Of a stretch of DNA of 37,986 nt, positions 24,128-34,386 are shown piece by piece (the stretch's first letter is position 1; each line of letters begins with the position of its first letter). Source of the DNA: Betaproteobacteria bacterium (GTDB lineage Bacteria > Pseudomonadota > Gammaproteobacteria > Burkholderiales > SG8-41); assembly GCA_025356695.1 (NCBI GenBank), contig JANXSE010000178.1:1-37986 (forward strand). The letters run 5' to 3'. The notes below the pieces were generated by a model, which saw only the letters and a list, made by a program, of their open reading frames with translations, had not been told where the DNA came from and made no database searches. The translations under genes and the position numbers were made by a program.

Positions 24128-25063
24128 TTATTGGTATTTCAGCCAGCGCGCGCGGATCGCACGCGCCGAGGAGAAACGCGCTTCGAGTCCGGCCGCGTCG
24201 TTCGCCACGAGCAGACCGCGCAGGCGCTCGAACTCCGCGATGTAGTCGTCGAGCGCCGGCAGCAAGGCATCGCGGTTCGACAGGCAGACGTCGCGCCACA
24301 TTTCCGGCGAACTGCCGGCAATGCGTGTGGTGTCGCGAAAGCCGCCGCCGGTGTGCGCAAGCAACGTCTGCGCATCACGATAACCGGCGATCTGCCCGAC
24401 CAGCGCGTAGGCAACGATATGCGGCAGATGGCTCACCAGCGCAAACATGCGGTCATGATCGGTAGCGCGCATGCGGTTGATACGCATGCCGGCGATGCGC
24501 CACGCTGCCGCCACCTTCGCAACCGCGCGTGGATCAGTCTCGCGTTCGGCTGTAATGATCAATTCGTGGTCGCGATAGAGTTCGGCAAATGCGGCCTGCG
24601 CCCCGCTTTTTTCGGTGCCCGCGATCGGATGCGCCGGCACGAAGCGACTGAATTTTTCGCCAAGATGGCGGCGCGCCTGTTCGATGATGTCGCGCTTGGT
24701 ACTGCCGGCGTCGCTGACGATCGTTTTAGGTCCGAGATGCGGCGCGATCTGCGCCAGCACCGTCGCATTTTGCGCCAGCGGCACCGCCAGCAAGACCAAA
24801 TCGGCATCGCGCACTGCCGCAGCCGCATCGGTGGCGATTTCATCAATGATGCCCAGCCGTTTTGCCGCCAGCAGATTGGCACGCGTGCGGCCGACACCGA
24901 CGACATGCCCCACCGCACGCTTTTGTTTCAGCGCCAGCGCAAACGAACCGCCGATCAGGCCGACGCCGAAGATCACCAGTTTACCAATGGCCCTTTTGGA
25001 CGCACTGCTTTTGCGAGCAGCGGGTTTGCGTGCCGAGTGTTTCTTCACCGTAGCCTTCTTCAT
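24128..25063 (-). CDS. tyrA: Prephenate/arogenate dehydrogenase
   Basis: Oxidative decarboxylation of prephenate (or arogenate) toward tyrosine. The 311-residue protein has the Rossmann motif [47 protein letters not shown] and the substrate-binding [18 protein letters not shown]. It continues with [19 protein letters not shown] and [19 protein letters not shown], all typical. ATG 25063 overlaps the hisC stop (ATGA). The first ~27 residues are unusual, rich in Lys, Ala and Ser ([20 protein letters not shown]), ahead of a normal enzyme. There is no ACT domain. NAD/NADP and prephenate/arogenate preference cannot be read from the sequence alone. Confidence 0.94.
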   Translation of the reverse strand: MKKATVKKHSARKPAARKSSASKRAIGKLVIFGVGLIGGSFALALKQKRAVGHVVGVGRTRANLLAAKRLGIIDEIATDAAAAVRDADLVLLAVPLAQNATVLAQIAPHLGPKTIVSDAGSTKRDIIEQARRHLGEKFSRFVPAHPIAGTEKSGAQAAFAELYRDHELIITAERETDPRAVAKVAAAWRIAGMRINRMRATDHDRMFALVSHLPHIVAYALVGQIAGYRDAQTLLAHTGGGFRDTTRIAGSSPEMWRDVCLSNRDALLPALDDYIAEFERLRGLLVANDAAGLEARFSSARAIRARWLKYQ

Positions 25064-26190
25064 TCGGCGAGCGACGCCTTCAGCGCGTCGAGGAAGCGTT
25101 GGTTCTCCGACTCGAGACCGGTACTCACACGCAAATAACCCGGCATGCCGTAACCCGCAACCGGCCGCACGATGACGCCGCGGCGGAGCAACTGCTGAAA
25201 GACTTTTGCGGCGTCGCCGACCTTGACGCTGAGGAAATTTCCGAACGATGGAATGTACGAAAGGCCCAGTTTCGCCAGCCCCTGCGTGATCTGCCGCATA
25301 CCGCATGCATTCAGTTCATAACTACGACGCACGAATTCGCGATCATCCAGCGCCGCAGCGGCGGCAGCCAGCGATATGCTGTTAACGTTGAACGGTTGGC
25401 GCACGCGGTTCATGAGATCAATCACCGCTTCATGTCCCAGCGCATAACCGACGCGCAGACCCGCCAGGCCATAGGCCTTGGAAAACGTGCGCGTCACGAC
25501 GAGATTGGGGAATTGCGCCAGCCAGCCGATGCTGTCGGTCTTCAGACCGGGTTCCAGATATTCGTTATAGGCCTCGTCAAGCACGACGATGACCGACGCC
25601 GGCACCGCGCGCAGAAAACGCAGCAGCTCTTCACCGCGCAAAAGCGTGCCGGTCGGATTGTTCGGATTGGCGATGAATATCACGCGCGTTTGCGCCGTCA
25701 CCGCTTTCAACATAGCATCGAGATCGTGACCGAAATTCCTGGCCGGCACTTCGACGCCTTTTGCGCCGATGGTCTGTGTGGCGATCGGATACACGGCGAA
25801 CGCATGCTGCGAATAAATCGCCTCGACGCCCGGCGCCAGAAACGCGCGCGCCGCCATGTCCAGCACGTCGTTCGAACCGTTGCCAAGCACGACCTGCGAC
25901 ATCGCCACGCCGAACGTCCTGACGATCGCCTGCTTCAGTTCAAATCCGTTGCCGTCCGGGTAGCGCGCCAGATCCGCGATCGCCCGCTGCATGGCCTTCA
26001 TCGCCAGAGGACTGACGCCGAGCGGATTTTCGTTCGATGCCAGCTTGATGATGCTGTCGGGATCGAGATTGAGCTCGCGCGCGAGTTCGCCGATCGGCTT
26101 GCCCGGCTGGTAAGGCGCAATGGCACGGACGTAACCCGGCGCGAGATCGCAGGCGTCGGAGGCGCGTTGTACAGCGTTTACGGCTGACAT
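25060..26190 (-). CDS. hisC: Histidinol-phosphate / aromatic aminotransferase
   Basis: PLP transaminase of the HisC family, 376 residues. Key segments are [56 protein letters not shown], the PLP lysine in [17 protein letters not shown] and [18 protein letters not shown]. Its position between pheA and tyrA matches hisC2 of Pseudomonas and suggests it may mainly transaminate phenylpyruvate, hydroxyphenylpyruvate or prephenate in addition to, or instead of, histidinol phosphate. ATG 26190 is 44 bp after the pheA stop. Whether another hisC lies in a his operon elsewhere cannot be seen here. Confidence 0.92.
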   Translation of the reverse strand: MSAVNAVQRASDACDLAPGYVRAIAPYQPGKPIGELARELNLDPDSIIKLASNENPLGVSPLAMKAMQRAIADLARYPDGNGFELKQAIVRTFGVAMSQVVLGNGSNDVLDMAARAFLAPGVEAIYSQHAFAVYPIATQTIGAKGVEVPARNFGHDLDAMLKAVTAQTRVIFIANPNNPTGTLLRGEELLRFLRAVPASVIVVLDEAYNEYLEPGLKTDSIGWLAQFPNLVVTRTFSKAYGLAGLRVGYALGHEAVIDLMNRVRQPFNVNSISLAAAAAALDDREFVRRSYELNACGMRQITQGLAKLGLSYIPSFGNFLSVKVGDAAKVFQQLLRRGVIVRPVAGYGMPGYLRVSTGLESENQRFLDALKASLAE

Positions 26191-26234
26191 GGTTTCTGCT
26201 TGCCTTGATACTGTATGGGTGAATGCAGCCGCAG

Positions 26235-27302
26235 TCAGGCCGCCGCGACCGGATAGGAACCCAGGTTCTTGATGAACGCCGCCTGCGCACCGATCTCCTG
26301 CAGCGCCTGCGCGACGTTCGCATCCTGCTGATGCCCTTCGATATCGACGTAGAACACATACTCCCAGCGCGCGGTACGCGCCGGCCGCGATTCAAGGCGC
26401 GTCATGCTGACGCCGTGGCGCGCAAGCGGTGTCAGCAGCGCGTGGATGGCGCCCGGCACATTGCGTGTCGACAGCACCAGGGAAGTCTTGTCGCGCCCCG
26501 ACGGGCCGGCGTCGTGCGCCGCAATGACCACAAAGCGCGTGGTGTTCTGCGGTTCGTCCTCGATGTTCGAGGCGATCAATTTCAATTTGTAGACGGTGGC
26601 GGCCGCCTTGCTGGCGATCGCCGCCGCGGCCGCATCCTTCGCCGCCATGCGCGCGGCCTCCGCATTACTCACCACCGGCGTGCGTTTGGCCGAGGGAAAA
26701 CGCTGGTTCAACCATTCGTGGCACTGCGCAAGGCTCTGGCTGTGCGAATAGATCTTTTTTACGGCGCCCGGCTTGCCACTCTTGCTCATCATGCACTGGT
26801 GTACCGGCAGCAAAACTTCACCGCAGACTTTCAGCGGCGTCGCCAGCAGCAGATCGTGGGTACGGCCGATACTGCCCTCGGTGGTGTTCTCGACCGGCAC
26901 GACACCATAACCGCTTTGGCCGGACTCGACCCGGCGGAACACTTCATCGATCGATGCGCAAGGCTGCAGGACAGCCTGACCGCCGAACTGGCGCAGGGCG
27001 GCTTCTTCACTGAAGGTACCCTGTGGCCCAAGATAGGCAACGCTGATACCGTCTTCCAGCGCGCGACAGGCCGACATGATTTCGGTATACAGGCGCCCAA
27101 TCGCCGGTGCCGGCAGCGGCCCCTTGTTGGCCGCGGCAAGGCGGCGCAGCACCTGTGCTTCGCGCTCCGGGCGGTACTTAACGGCACCGCGCTTGGCACC
27201 GCCAATTTCCTGCGCCAGGCGCGCGCGCTCGTTCAGCAGTTCGAGAATGCGATCGTCGAATGCGTCGATGCGGTCACGGATGATTTTGAGCTTGTCGGTC
27301 AC
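26235..27302 (-). CDS. pheA: Bifunctional chorismate mutase / prephenate dehydratase
   Basis: Converts chorismate to prephenate and then to phenylpyruvate. The 355-residue protein has an AroQ-type mutase (about 1-88: [20 protein letters not shown] and [13 protein letters not shown]). The dehydratase (about 95-275) has [47 protein letters not shown] and the catalytic NTTRFVVI. The C-terminal ACT domain (about 285-355) has [16 protein letters not shown] and the phenylalanine-sensing [18 protein letters not shown]. The start is GTG 27302. The gap of 130 bp to serA shows no clear signal. Confidence 0.95.
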   Translation of the reverse strand: MTDKLKIIRDRIDAFDDRILELLNERARLAQEIGGAKRGAVKYRPEREAQVLRRLAAANKGPLPAPAIGRLYTEIMSACRALEDGISVAYLGPQGTFSEEAALRQFGGQAVLQPCASIDEVFRRVESGQSGYGVVPVENTTEGSIGRTHDLLLATPLKVCGEVLLPVHQCMMSKSGKPGAVKKIYSHSQSLAQCHEWLNQRFPSAKRTPVVSNAEAARMAAKDAAAAAIASKAAATVYKLKLIASNIEDEPQNTTRFVVIAAHDAGPSGRDKTSLVLSTRNVPGAIHALLTPLARHGVSMTRLESRPARTARWEYVFYVDIEGHQQDANVAQALQEIGAQAAFIKNLGSYPVAAA

Positions 27303-27432
27303 GTCGTCCCCGGCCGCCTCGGTTGTGGAACATCAAGCGGCGCCCGTCGATGATAAAACAAACCGCGCACCCGCGGCTATCCGGTGCGTGAATACTCCGG
27401 CAGCCGCGTTGTTGCGGGCAGGCGCACCCTGC

Positions 27433-28620
27433 TCAGGCGCGTTCGAGCGGCAGGTAACGCACCGTCAACACGCCCTTGATGGCGGCAATCTTCGCCACCA
27501 CGGCGTCCGACACGGCGCTGTCAACATCGACCAGCGTATAAGCCATCTCGCCCTTTGATTTGTTCAACATGTTGTGAATGTTGAGGCCGGCATCGGCCAT
27601 CGCGGTTGAAATCTGGCCCAGCATGTTGGGCACGTTGGAATTCGCAATGCCGATACGAAACGGCGATTCACGCGGCATCGTCACATCGGGAAAATTCACC
27701 GCGTTGAGGATGTTGCCGTGCTCCATGTATTCACGCAGCTGGTCGGCGACCATGATGGCGCAATTGTCTTCGGCCTCGCGCGTCGATGCACCCAGATGCG
27801 GCAGCGCGACGACACCGGCCTGGCCGGTCAGCTTTTGCGCCGGAAAATCGCAAACGTAGGCCTTGACCTTCTTCGCCTTGATGCCTTCGAGCACCGCGTC
27901 AAGGTCGACAATGCCGTCGCGTGAAAAATTAAGAACGACCACACCGCTCTTGCAGACTTTCAGGCGCTCGGCGGAAATCAGGTTGCGCGTGGCGTCGATC
28001 AGCGGCACGTGCAGCGTGACGAATTCTGAGGCCTTCAGCACTTCCTCGACCGAATTCGCCTTCTTTACCTGCGATGGCAGGCTCCACGCGGCGTCCACCG
28101 TGATGTGCGGGTCGAAGCCGATCACATTCATGCCGAGTTTGATCGCGGCGTCGGCAACCAGGCTGCCGATCTTGCCCAGCCCGATCACGCCCAGCGTATG
28201 CCGCGTGAGTTCGATGCCGGCGAAGTGTTTTTTGCCATCTTCAACCTGCTTGTGCAGCGACTCGTCGTCACCCGTCAGTCCGTCAACAAAGCGGACACCG
28301 GGCACAATATTACGCGCCGCCATGAGCATGCCGGCAATCACCAGTTCCTTCACCGCATTGGCATTGGCGCCCGGCGCATTAAACACCGGCACACCGCGTG
28401 CGCTCATCTGCTTGGTCGGAATGTTGTTGGTACCGGCGCCAGCGCGCGCAATTGCCTTCACGCGCGGCGAAATTTCCATCGTGTGCATGTCCTGCGAACG
28501 CACCAGGATCGCATCGGGGTCGGCGACTTTGGCGCCGACTTCGTAGACGGGGGCAGGCAGGCGTTCAAGCCCGACCTTGGCGATATTGTTCAGCGTCAGT
28601 ACGCGTATTGCATTAGCCAT
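27433..28620 (-). CDS. serA: D-3-phosphoglycerate dehydrogenase
   Basis: First step of serine synthesis: oxidises 3-phosphoglycerate with NAD+. The 395-residue 2-hydroxyacid dehydrogenase has VRSQDMHTMEISPRVKAIAR, the nucleotide loop TLGVIGLGKIGSLVADAA, the catalytic-site FVTLHVPLIDATRNLI, NFSRDGIVDLDAVLEGI and LPHLGASTREAEDNCA (His/Glu pair region). A C-terminal ACT domain (IHNMLNKSKGEMAYTLVDVD) is probably the serine sensor. ATG 28620 is 5 bp after the serC stop. A TTG three codons earlier overlaps serC and is rejected. Confidence 0.96.
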   Translation of the reverse strand: MANAIRVLTLNNIAKVGLERLPAPVYEVGAKVADPDAILVRSQDMHTMEISPRVKAIARAGAGTNNIPTKQMSARGVPVFNAPGANANAVKELVIAGMLMAARNIVPGVRFVDGLTGDDESLHKQVEDGKKHFAGIELTRHTLGVIGLGKIGSLVADAAIKLGMNVIGFDPHITVDAAWSLPSQVKKANSVEEVLKASEFVTLHVPLIDATRNLISAERLKVCKSGVVVLNFSRDGIVDLDAVLEGIKAKKVKAYVCDFPAQKLTGQAGVVALPHLGASTREAEDNCAIMVADQLREYMEHGNILNAVNFPDVTMPRESPFRIGIANSNVPNMLGQISTAMADAGLNIHNMLNKSKGEMAYTLVDVDSAVSDAVVAKIAAIKGVLTVRYLPLERA

Positions 28621-28625
28621 TTTGA

Positions 28626-29708
28626 TCAACCGTTTTTAGTCTGGAATTCGCGCATGAAAGCAACCAGCGCCTTGACGCCCTCGACGGGCATCGCGTTATA
28701 AATCGAGGCCCGCATGCCGCCAACCGAACGGTGCCCTTTCAACTCGAGCAATTTGTTCTGCTTGGCCTGCTTGAGGAACTCGTCATTAAGTTTTTCGTCG
28801 CGCAGGCGGAACGGCACGTTCATCAAAGAGCGGTCCAGCTTGTCCACGGGCGAATAATAAAACTCGGTCTGGTCAAGATAGTCGTAGAGCAACGCGGCTT
28901 TGGCGCGGTTGATCTCTTCCATCCTCTTCAGGCCGCCGGCCTTTTTCAGCCACTGGAAGACGAGGCCGGCAATGTATACGGCATAGGTCGCCGGCGTGTT
29001 GTACATCCAGCCGTTGTCGGCCTGTACTTTGTAATCGAGTAGGGAAGGGGTTTGCGGCGACGCGCCGCCGAGCAGGTCGTCGCGCACGATGACGATGGTG
29101 AGGCCGGCCGGGCCGATGTTCTTCTGCGCGCCAGCGTAGATCAGGCCGTAACGCGACACATCAACCGGACGCGATAGTATATGCGAGGACATGTCCGCGA
29201 CCAGCGGCACGCCGCCCGTCTCGGGCACCCAGTTGAATTCGACACCACCGATGGTTTCGTTCGACGTGTAATGCACATAGGCCGCATCCGGATCGAGTTT
29301 CCACGCGCTCTGCGCCGGCGCATAGGTGAACTGCCGGTCTTCGGCGCTCGCCGCAACATTGACGCCGCCGAAACGTTTGGCTTCCTTGATCGCCTTCTTC
29401 GCCCACTCGCCGGTATTAACGTAATCCGCCGATTTTTTGCCGCGCAGCAGGTTGAGCGGTATGGCGGCGAACTGCAGTGTCGCCCCGCCCTGCACGAACA
29501 ACACTTTGTAGCCGGCGGGAATGCCCATCAACTCGCGCAGATCGGCCTCGGCCTGTTCGGCAATCGAGATGAACTCCTTGCCGCGATGGCTCATTTCCAT
29601 CACCGACATGCCACTACCATGCCAGTCGAGCATTTCTTCCGCAGCCTGCTGCAAAACCGGTTCGGGCAATATCGCCGGCCCGGCGGCAAAATTAAATACG
29701 CGCGTCAT
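28626..29708 (-). CDS. serC: Phosphoserine aminotransferase
   Basis: Converts 3-phosphohydroxypyruvate to phosphoserine (also used in PLP synthesis in some bacteria). The 360-residue class V aminotransferase begins with [18 protein letters not shown] and has [65 protein letters not shown] and PLP lysine Lys196 in [34 protein letters not shown] and [15 protein letters not shown] complete the family signature. It lies 66 bp after gyrA and 5 bp before serA. Confidence 0.97.
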   Translation of the reverse strand: MTRVFNFAAGPAILPEPVLQQAAEEMLDWHGSGMSVMEMSHRGKEFISIAEQAEADLRELMGIPAGYKVLFVQGGATLQFAAIPLNLLRGKKSADYVNTGEWAKKAIKEAKRFGGVNVAASAEDRQFTYAPAQSAWKLDPDAAYVHYTSNETIGGVEFNWVPETGGVPLVADMSSHILSRPVDVSRYGLIYAGAQKNIGPAGLTIVIVRDDLLGGASPQTPSLLDYKVQADNGWMYNTPATYAVYIAGLVFQWLKKAGGLKRMEEINRAKAALLYDYLDQTEFYYSPVDKLDRSLMNVPFRLRDEKLNDEFLKQAKQNKLLELKGHRSVGGMRASIYNAMPVEGVKALVAFMREFQTKNG

Positions 29709-29774
29709 GATTGTTAAACACCAAAGTTAAGAATTAATTGCCGGGAGACGCTCGTCGAAAAAACGTGCCGCCGC

Positions 29775-32339
29775 TCATTCGGCAGCCGGCGCTTCCTCGT
29801 CGTCATCGGGTTCCAGTATCTTTTCCAGACCGGCGAGTTTTTCACCGTCGCCGAGATTGATCAGACGCACACCCTGTGTGGCGCGCCCCATATCGCGGAT
29901 TTCTGCGATGCGCGTACGGATCAGCACGCCGCCGGTTGTGATCAGCATGATCTCATCGTCGTCGCCGACGATCTGCGCCGCCACCAGCTTGCCGTTGCGC
30001 TCCGAGTTTGCAATGGCCAGCATGCCCTGCGTACCGCGCCCGTGCTTGGTGTAGTCCCCGATCGGCGTGCGTTTGCCGTAACCGTTTTCGGTGGCCGTCA
30101 GCACCGAGACGTTTTCATTGTCAGCCGTCAGCAGCGAGATGACCTGACCGCCCTCCGGCAGCCGCATGCCGCGGACACCGCCTGCAGTGCGTCCCATGCC
30201 GCGCACCTCGTCCTCGGCAAAGCGCAGCGCCTTGCCCGCATCGGAGAACAGCATGACGTCCTGCTTGCCGTCGGTCAGCGCCACGCCGATCAGGTAGTCG
30301 CCGTCGTCGAGGTTGACCGCAATGATGCCGCTCGGACGCGGCCGCGAGAACGCGGACAGCGCCGTTTTCTTCACCGTGCCACTGGCGGTCGCCATAAAGA
30401 CGAAGTGCTCGTCGTCGAATTCCTTGACCGGCAGAATGGCGGTGATCTTTTCATGCTCGAGCAGCGGCACCAGATTGACAATCGGTTTGCCACGGCTGTT
30501 GCGGCTGCCCTGCGGCACCGCATAAACCTTCAGCCAGTAAACACGGCCCCGGTTCGAGAAACACAGAATGTGGTCATGCGTATTGGCGATGAACAGTTTC
30601 TCAACGAAATCGTCATCCTTGGTCGTCGTCGCCTGCTTGCCGCGGCCGCCGCGCTTCTGCGCGCGATAGTCGGCCACCGGCTGGCATTTCATATAGCCGC
30701 CATGCGAGAGAGTAACCACCACATCTTCCGCAGCGATCAGGTCTTCCATCGACATATCCTGCGTGTGCTGCACGATCTCGCTGCGCCGCTCGTCGCCGTA
30801 TCGCGTCTTCACGTCATTCAGCTCGGCGCTGATGATTTGCGTGACGCGTTCCGGTTTGGCGAGGATATCAAGCAGATCAAGAATGGTCTCCATGACCTCC
30901 TTGTATTCCGCGACAATCTTGTCCTGCTCCAGCCCGGTGAGGCGTTGCAACTGCATTTCGAGTATGCGTTGCGCCTGCGCTTCCGACAAACGGTAACCAC
31001 CCTGCGGCTGCCAGCCGAATTCGGCCGCCAGACCGAGCGGACGGCTTGCCGACGGATCCACTTTTGAAAGCATCCCCTCGACCAGCGCGGAACGCCACAG
31101 GCGCGCCATCAACTGTTCTTTCGCCTCCGCCGGCGTCTTTGCCGCCTTGATCAGCGCGATGACCTCGTCGACGTTCGACAATGCAACCGCGAGGCCTTCA
31201 AGGATATGGCCGCGATCGCGCGCCTTCTTCAGTTCGAACACGGTGCGCCGCGTCACCACCTCGCGGCGGTGGCGCAGGAAGGCGTCGAGCATCTGCTTCA
31301 GGTTCAATACCCGCGGCTGGCCATCGACCAGCGCCACCATGTTGACCCCGAAACTGTCCTGCATCTGCGTCATGGTGTAGAGATTGTTGAGCACGACCTC
31401 GGCGTTTTCGCCGCGCTTCAGTTCGATCACCGCGCGCATGCCGGATTTATCCGACTCGTCGCGGATCTCGGCAATGCCTTCAAGTCGTTTCTCGCGCACC
31501 AGTTCGCCGACTTTGATCAGCAAATTGGCCTTATTGACCTGATAAGGCAGTTCATCAATGACGATGGCCTGGCGGTTGCCCTTCTCCATGTCTTCAATGT
31601 GCGCGCGCGCGCGCATGATGACGCGACCGCGCCCCGTACGTAATGCCTCGCGCGGGCCGGCGGCGCCGTAAATGATGCCGCGCGTCGGAAAATCGGGCGC
31701 CGGCACGATATTGACCAGTTCATCAATGTTGATGTCCGGATTTTTCAGCAGCACCTGGCAGGCATCAACCACTTCACAGAGGTTGTGCGGCGGAATATTC
31801 GTCGCCATGCCGACCGCGATGCCCGACGAACCGTTGATCAGCAGATTCGGAATCTTCGAGGGCATCACCAGCGGCTCATGCTCGGAACCGTCATAGTTCG
31901 GCCCGAAATCGACGGTTTCCTTGTCGAGATCCTCAAGCAGTTCGTGCGCAATGCGCGCCATGCGGATTTCGGTGTAACGCATGGCCGCCGCGTTGTCGCC
32001 GTCGACCGAGCCGAAGTTGCCCTGCCCGTCGACCAAGGGGTAGCGCAGCGAAAAGTCCTGCGCCATGCGCACGATGGTGTCATAGACTGCGGTGTCGCCG
32101 TGCGGGTGGTATTTACCGATCACATCGCCGACGATACGCGCCGACTTCTTGTAAGCGCGGTTCCAGTCATTGGAAAGCTCATGCATCGCAAACAGCACGC
32201 GGCGGTGCACCGGCTTCAATCCATCGCGGACATCGGGCAGCGCACGTCCGACAATCACGCTCATGGCGTAATCGAGATACGAGCGCCGCATCTCCTCTTC
32301 GAGGCTTACCGGTATGGTTTCTTTGGCGAATGTATCCAT
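29775..32339 (-). CDS. gyrA: DNA gyrase subunit A
   Basis: Breakage-rejoining subunit of gyrase (A2B2), which introduces negative supercoils. The 854-residue protein has the winged-helix/tower core with [20 protein letters not shown] and [14 protein letters not shown]. The quinolone-determining region is [16 protein letters not shown], with Thr83 and Asp87 (E. coli numbering coincides). The catalytic Tyr122 is in [11 protein letters not shown]. The C-terminal beta-pinwheel contains the GyrA-box (QKRGGRGKQ) and repeated blades ending in an acidic tail ([12 protein letters not shown]). It is the first gene of the minus-strand run and divergent from the OmpA-like gene at 32694. Confidence 0.98.
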   Translation of the reverse strand: MDTFAKETIPVSLEEEMRRSYLDYAMSVIVGRALPDVRDGLKPVHRRVLFAMHELSNDWNRAYKKSARIVGDVIGKYHPHGDTAVYDTIVRMAQDFSLRYPLVDGQGNFGSVDGDNAAAMRYTEIRMARIAHELLEDLDKETVDFGPNYDGSEHEPLVMPSKIPNLLINGSSGIAVGMATNIPPHNLCEVVDACQVLLKNPDINIDELVNIVPAPDFPTRGIIYGAAGPREALRTGRGRVIMRARAHIEDMEKGNRQAIVIDELPYQVNKANLLIKVGELVREKRLEGIAEIRDESDKSGMRAVIELKRGENAEVVLNNLYTMTQMQDSFGVNMVALVDGQPRVLNLKQMLDAFLRHRREVVTRRTVFELKKARDRGHILEGLAVALSNVDEVIALIKAAKTPAEAKEQLMARLWRSALVEGMLSKVDPSASRPLGLAAEFGWQPQGGYRLSEAQAQRILEMQLQRLTGLEQDKIVAEYKEVMETILDLLDILAKPERVTQIISAELNDVKTRYGDERRSEIVQHTQDMSMEDLIAAEDVVVTLSHGGYMKCQPVADYRAQKRGGRGKQATTTKDDDFVEKLFIANTHDHILCFSNRGRVYWLKVYAVPQGSRNSRGKPIVNLVPLLEHEKITAILPVKEFDDEHFVFMATASGTVKKTALSAFSRPRPSGIIAVNLDDGDYLIGVALTDGKQDVMLFSDAGKALRFAEDEVRGMGRTAGGVRGMRLPEGGQVISLLTADNENVSVLTATENGYGKRTPIGDYTKHGRGTQGMLAIANSERNGKLVAAQIVGDDDEIMLITTGGVLIRTRIAEIRDMGRATQGVRLINLGDGEKLAGLEKILEPDDDEEAPAAE

Positions 32340-32487
32340 GAACTCTTTGGCGAAATTGCGGCAGAAAGCGCCGTGAAAATGCTGCTTTGCAAAGCGTTCG
32401 ATTTTAGCATGCCGATGCTCATGCAGTCACCGCAACATTCGCGCGCCCGGCAGCCCTTTGACACGCCTCAAACCGGTTCGCGTTTTT

Positions 32488-32516
32488 TTGAATTACACCT
32501 TGCATTATGTTATGAT
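32488..32516 (+). promoter_or_regulatory. Strong sigma-70-like promoter for the first OmpA-like gene
   Basis: TTGAAT (32488-32493), an exact 17-bp spacer and TATGAT (32511-32516) in an AT-rich patch between divergent gyrA and the OmpA-like gene. The transcript would have a leader of about 170 bases before ATG 32694. No gene is seen in 32340-32693. Confidence 0.7.
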
Positions 32517-32693
32517 TTGACGGGTTTTTTGCAGAACATTATGCAGCCCGCATTGCGACACAAACTGCACATCGTTTGCGGGTCTGCCGCAACCTCACGC
32601 ACAGGGGCGTAACAGCCGTTGGCAACCTGCAATCAGAAAGTGTGGCCGCTCAAGAAAGCAGCACCTGCCATCACGGAACAAGGAGCAATAAAA

Positions 32694-33383
32694 ATGATGA
32701 CTCTCACCAAAAACACGTGGATTGCCGCGGTCATGTTCGCAACCGCATTGCCGATCGCCGCGCAGGCCCAGTTCAAAAACGAGGGCTATCTGATCGACCA
32801 GAACACCAATATAGTCACCAGCTCGACCACCGGCTTGTGCTGGCGCACCGGCGCATGGACGCCTGCGCTCGCTGTGGCGCAATGCGATCCGGACCTGGCA
32901 AAAAAACCCGATGCCACTGCCAAAACCACGCCGGCTGCGCCGAAAAGCACGCCTGTCGCCCCCAAAGAAACAGCCGCTGCGCCGAAGCAGCCGGCACCAC
33001 CGGTTCCGCAGAAAATCAATTTCTCGTCAGACGCCCTGTTCGATTTCGACAAGTCCGAATTGAAACCCAAAGGCAAATCGATGCTGGACGACCTGGTCAC
33101 GGTGTTGAGCGGTGCTAAATACGAAGTCATTCTGGCGATCGGCCACACCGACCGCATCGGCTCGGTGAAATATAACCAAGCCCTCTCGGTAAAACGCGCC
33201 GATGCGGTCAAGCAATATCTCATCAGCAAGGGCATCGCCGCGAATCGCGTTTATGCCGAAGGCAAGGGCAAATCGCAGCCAGTGACCAAACCCGGTGATT
33301 GCAAAATGACGAATCGCAAGGCACTGATCGCGTGCCTGCAGCCCGACCGTCGCGTGGATGTGGAAGTGAGCGGCACCAAGTAG
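32694..33383 (+). CDS. OmpA-family peptidoglycan-binding protein (barrel-less)
   Basis: 229-residue exported protein. The signal peptide (TWIAAVMFATALPIAAQA) is followed by a short conserved N-terminal motif FKNEGYLIDQNTNIVTS..GLCWRTGAWTPALA. A Pro/Ala/Lys-rich linker (about 65-105) and a C-terminal OmpA domain (about 108-229) follow. The peptidoglycan contact motif is GHTDRIGSVKYNQALSVKRA, with the Asp and Arg that bind diaminopimelate. It lacks the 8-strand barrel of classical OmpA, so membrane anchoring is unclear. The segment GDCKMTNRKALIACLQPDRR carries two cysteines, probably a disulfide. ATG 32694 has AGGAG upstream, so the frame from 32619 is rejected. A paralogue lies downstream (33599). 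Confidence 0.92.
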   Translation: MMTLTKNTWIAAVMFATALPIAAQAQFKNEGYLIDQNTNIVTSSTTGLCWRTGAWTPALAVAQCDPDLAKKPDATAKTTPAAPKSTPVAPKETAAAPKQPAPPVPQKINFSSDALFDFDKSELKPKGKSMLDDLVTVLSGAKYEVILAIGHTDRIGSVKYNQALSVKRADAVKQYLISKGIAANRVYAEGKGKSQPVTKPGDCKMTNRKALIACLQPDRRVDVEVSGTK

Positions 33384-33388
33384 GAACC

Positions 33389-33421
33389 GCATGGCCTGCA
33401 CGAATTTGGCGCAGGCCATGC
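33389..33421 (+). terminator. Perfect 11-bp hairpin after the first OmpA-like gene
   Basis: GCATGGCCTGC (33389-33399) pairs perfectly with GCAGGCCATGC (33411-33421) around an 11-base loop. No T-run follows, so it may be a transcript-stabilising or partial stop structure instead of a true rho-independent terminator. Confidence 0.45.
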
Positions 33422-33470
33422 ACCGAGTTGGCTTTGGCCGCACACAAATGTGTTAGGATTGGCGCATCGC

Positions 33471-33571
33471 TTGCCTAATCTGACGGCCTGTGATATTAAT
33501 TGCCGGTCTAGATTCAGCAGCTTAAGTCTTTTTGTTGCAGCTTTGACAGTTACCCGGTTTTTCGTTTTTAT
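33471..33571 (+). promoter_or_regulatory. Two candidate promoters for the second OmpA-like gene
   Basis: TTGCCT (33471-33476), a 17-bp spacer and TATTAA (33494-33499). Also TTGACA (33543-33548), a 17-bp spacer and TTTTAT (33566-33571), which has a perfect -35 but a weak -10. The second lies close to the ribosome site (AGGAGGAG near 33582) of ATG 33599. Either or both may be used. Confidence 0.45.
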
Positions 33572-33598
33572 TTTTGCAGATCAGGAGGAGCAAAAATC

Positions 33599-34327
33599 AT
33601 GAATTCAGTTTTCCGTAACATCCTTGCAGGTCTGACCGCCGCCGCGGCGCTCAGCTCCCTGCCCGCGCTTGCTCAGGTTAAAAACCAGGGTTATGTCACC
33701 GACACCAACGGCAACGTCGTCATGGCCACTGGCGCCGGCGTTTGCGTGCGCAACGGCTTCTGGACGCCGGCACTTGCGGCCGCCGCTGAGGCCTGCAAAC
33801 AGTGCACGCCGGAACTGTGCCCGGTACCGAAACCCGCTGCCCCGGCTGCTGCCAAACCGGAAGCGAAGCCTGCTGCGAAACCGGCCGACAAGCCGAAACC
33901 CAAAGTTGAGCCGCAGAACGTCGAACTCAAGATCGAGTTGCAAGGCATTGCCTTCAACAAGACCGAGATGACCGCCGACAACAAGAAGGAACTCGACGAG
34001 TTCCTGGCGACGGAAGTCAAGCCGCTGAACACGGTCGGCGCGGTGATCATCACCGGGCACACCGATCGCATCGGCAACGACAAGTACAACAAGACGCTGT
34101 CGGAAAAACGTGCTCTTGGCGTCAAGGACTATGTCGTCAGCAAAGGTATCGACCAGAAACTGATTTTCTGGGAAGGCAAAGGCCCGAAACAGCCGATCCC
34201 GGTAACCAAGTTCTGCGACAACAAGATGAAGCGCGCCCAGCTGATCGAGTGCCTGGCACCGAACCGCCGCGTGACGGTCGAAGTCGTCGGCACCAAACTG
34301 CCGCCGGCTCCGAAGCCGAAGCCCTAA
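33599..34327 (+). CDS. OmpA-family peptidoglycan-binding protein, tandem paralogue
   Basis: 242-residue paralogue of the preceding gene. It has a signal peptide (ILAGLTAAAALSSLPALA) and the matching N-terminal motif VKNQGYVTDTNGNVVMATG.GVCVRNGFWTPALA. A longer Pro/Ala/Lys linker (AKPEAKPAAKPADKPKPKVE) and an OmpA domain with GHTDRIGNDKYNKTLSEKRA follow. A cysteine pair (FCDNKMKRAQLIECL) matches that of its neighbour. The conserved Asp/Arg for peptidoglycan are present, and the barrel is absent. A very strong ribosome site (AGGAGGAG) and a strong terminator indicate high independent expression. It is probably an abundant cell-wall tether or adaptor. Confidence 0.92.
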   Translation: MNSVFRNILAGLTAAAALSSLPALAQVKNQGYVTDTNGNVVMATGAGVCVRNGFWTPALAAAAEACKQCTPELCPVPKPAAPAAAKPEAKPAAKPADKPKPKVEPQNVELKIELQGIAFNKTEMTADNKKELDEFLATEVKPLNTVGAVIITGHTDRIGNDKYNKTLSEKRALGVKDYVVSKGIDQKLIFWEGKGPKQPIPVTKFCDNKMKRAQLIECLAPNRRVTVEVVGTKLPPAPKPKP

Positions 34328-34340
34328 GAATCATCTCCTG

Positions 34341-34373
34341 AAAAAAAGCCCTGCTTCGGCAGGGCTTTTTTTT
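34341..34373 (+). terminator. Strong rho-independent terminator
   Basis: AGCCCTGC (34347-34354), a TTCG tetraloop and GCAGGGCT (34359-34366), flanked by seven A on the left and T to 34373. It ends the OmpA-like gene transcript. The A-run also allows function in reverse. Confidence 0.95.
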
Positions 34374-34386
34374 GTATGCTTCAACC

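Noticed and set aside
25099..27353. Plus-strand frames of 362 and 376 codons
   Set aside because: Antisense of hisC and pheA, Arg/His-rich shadows.
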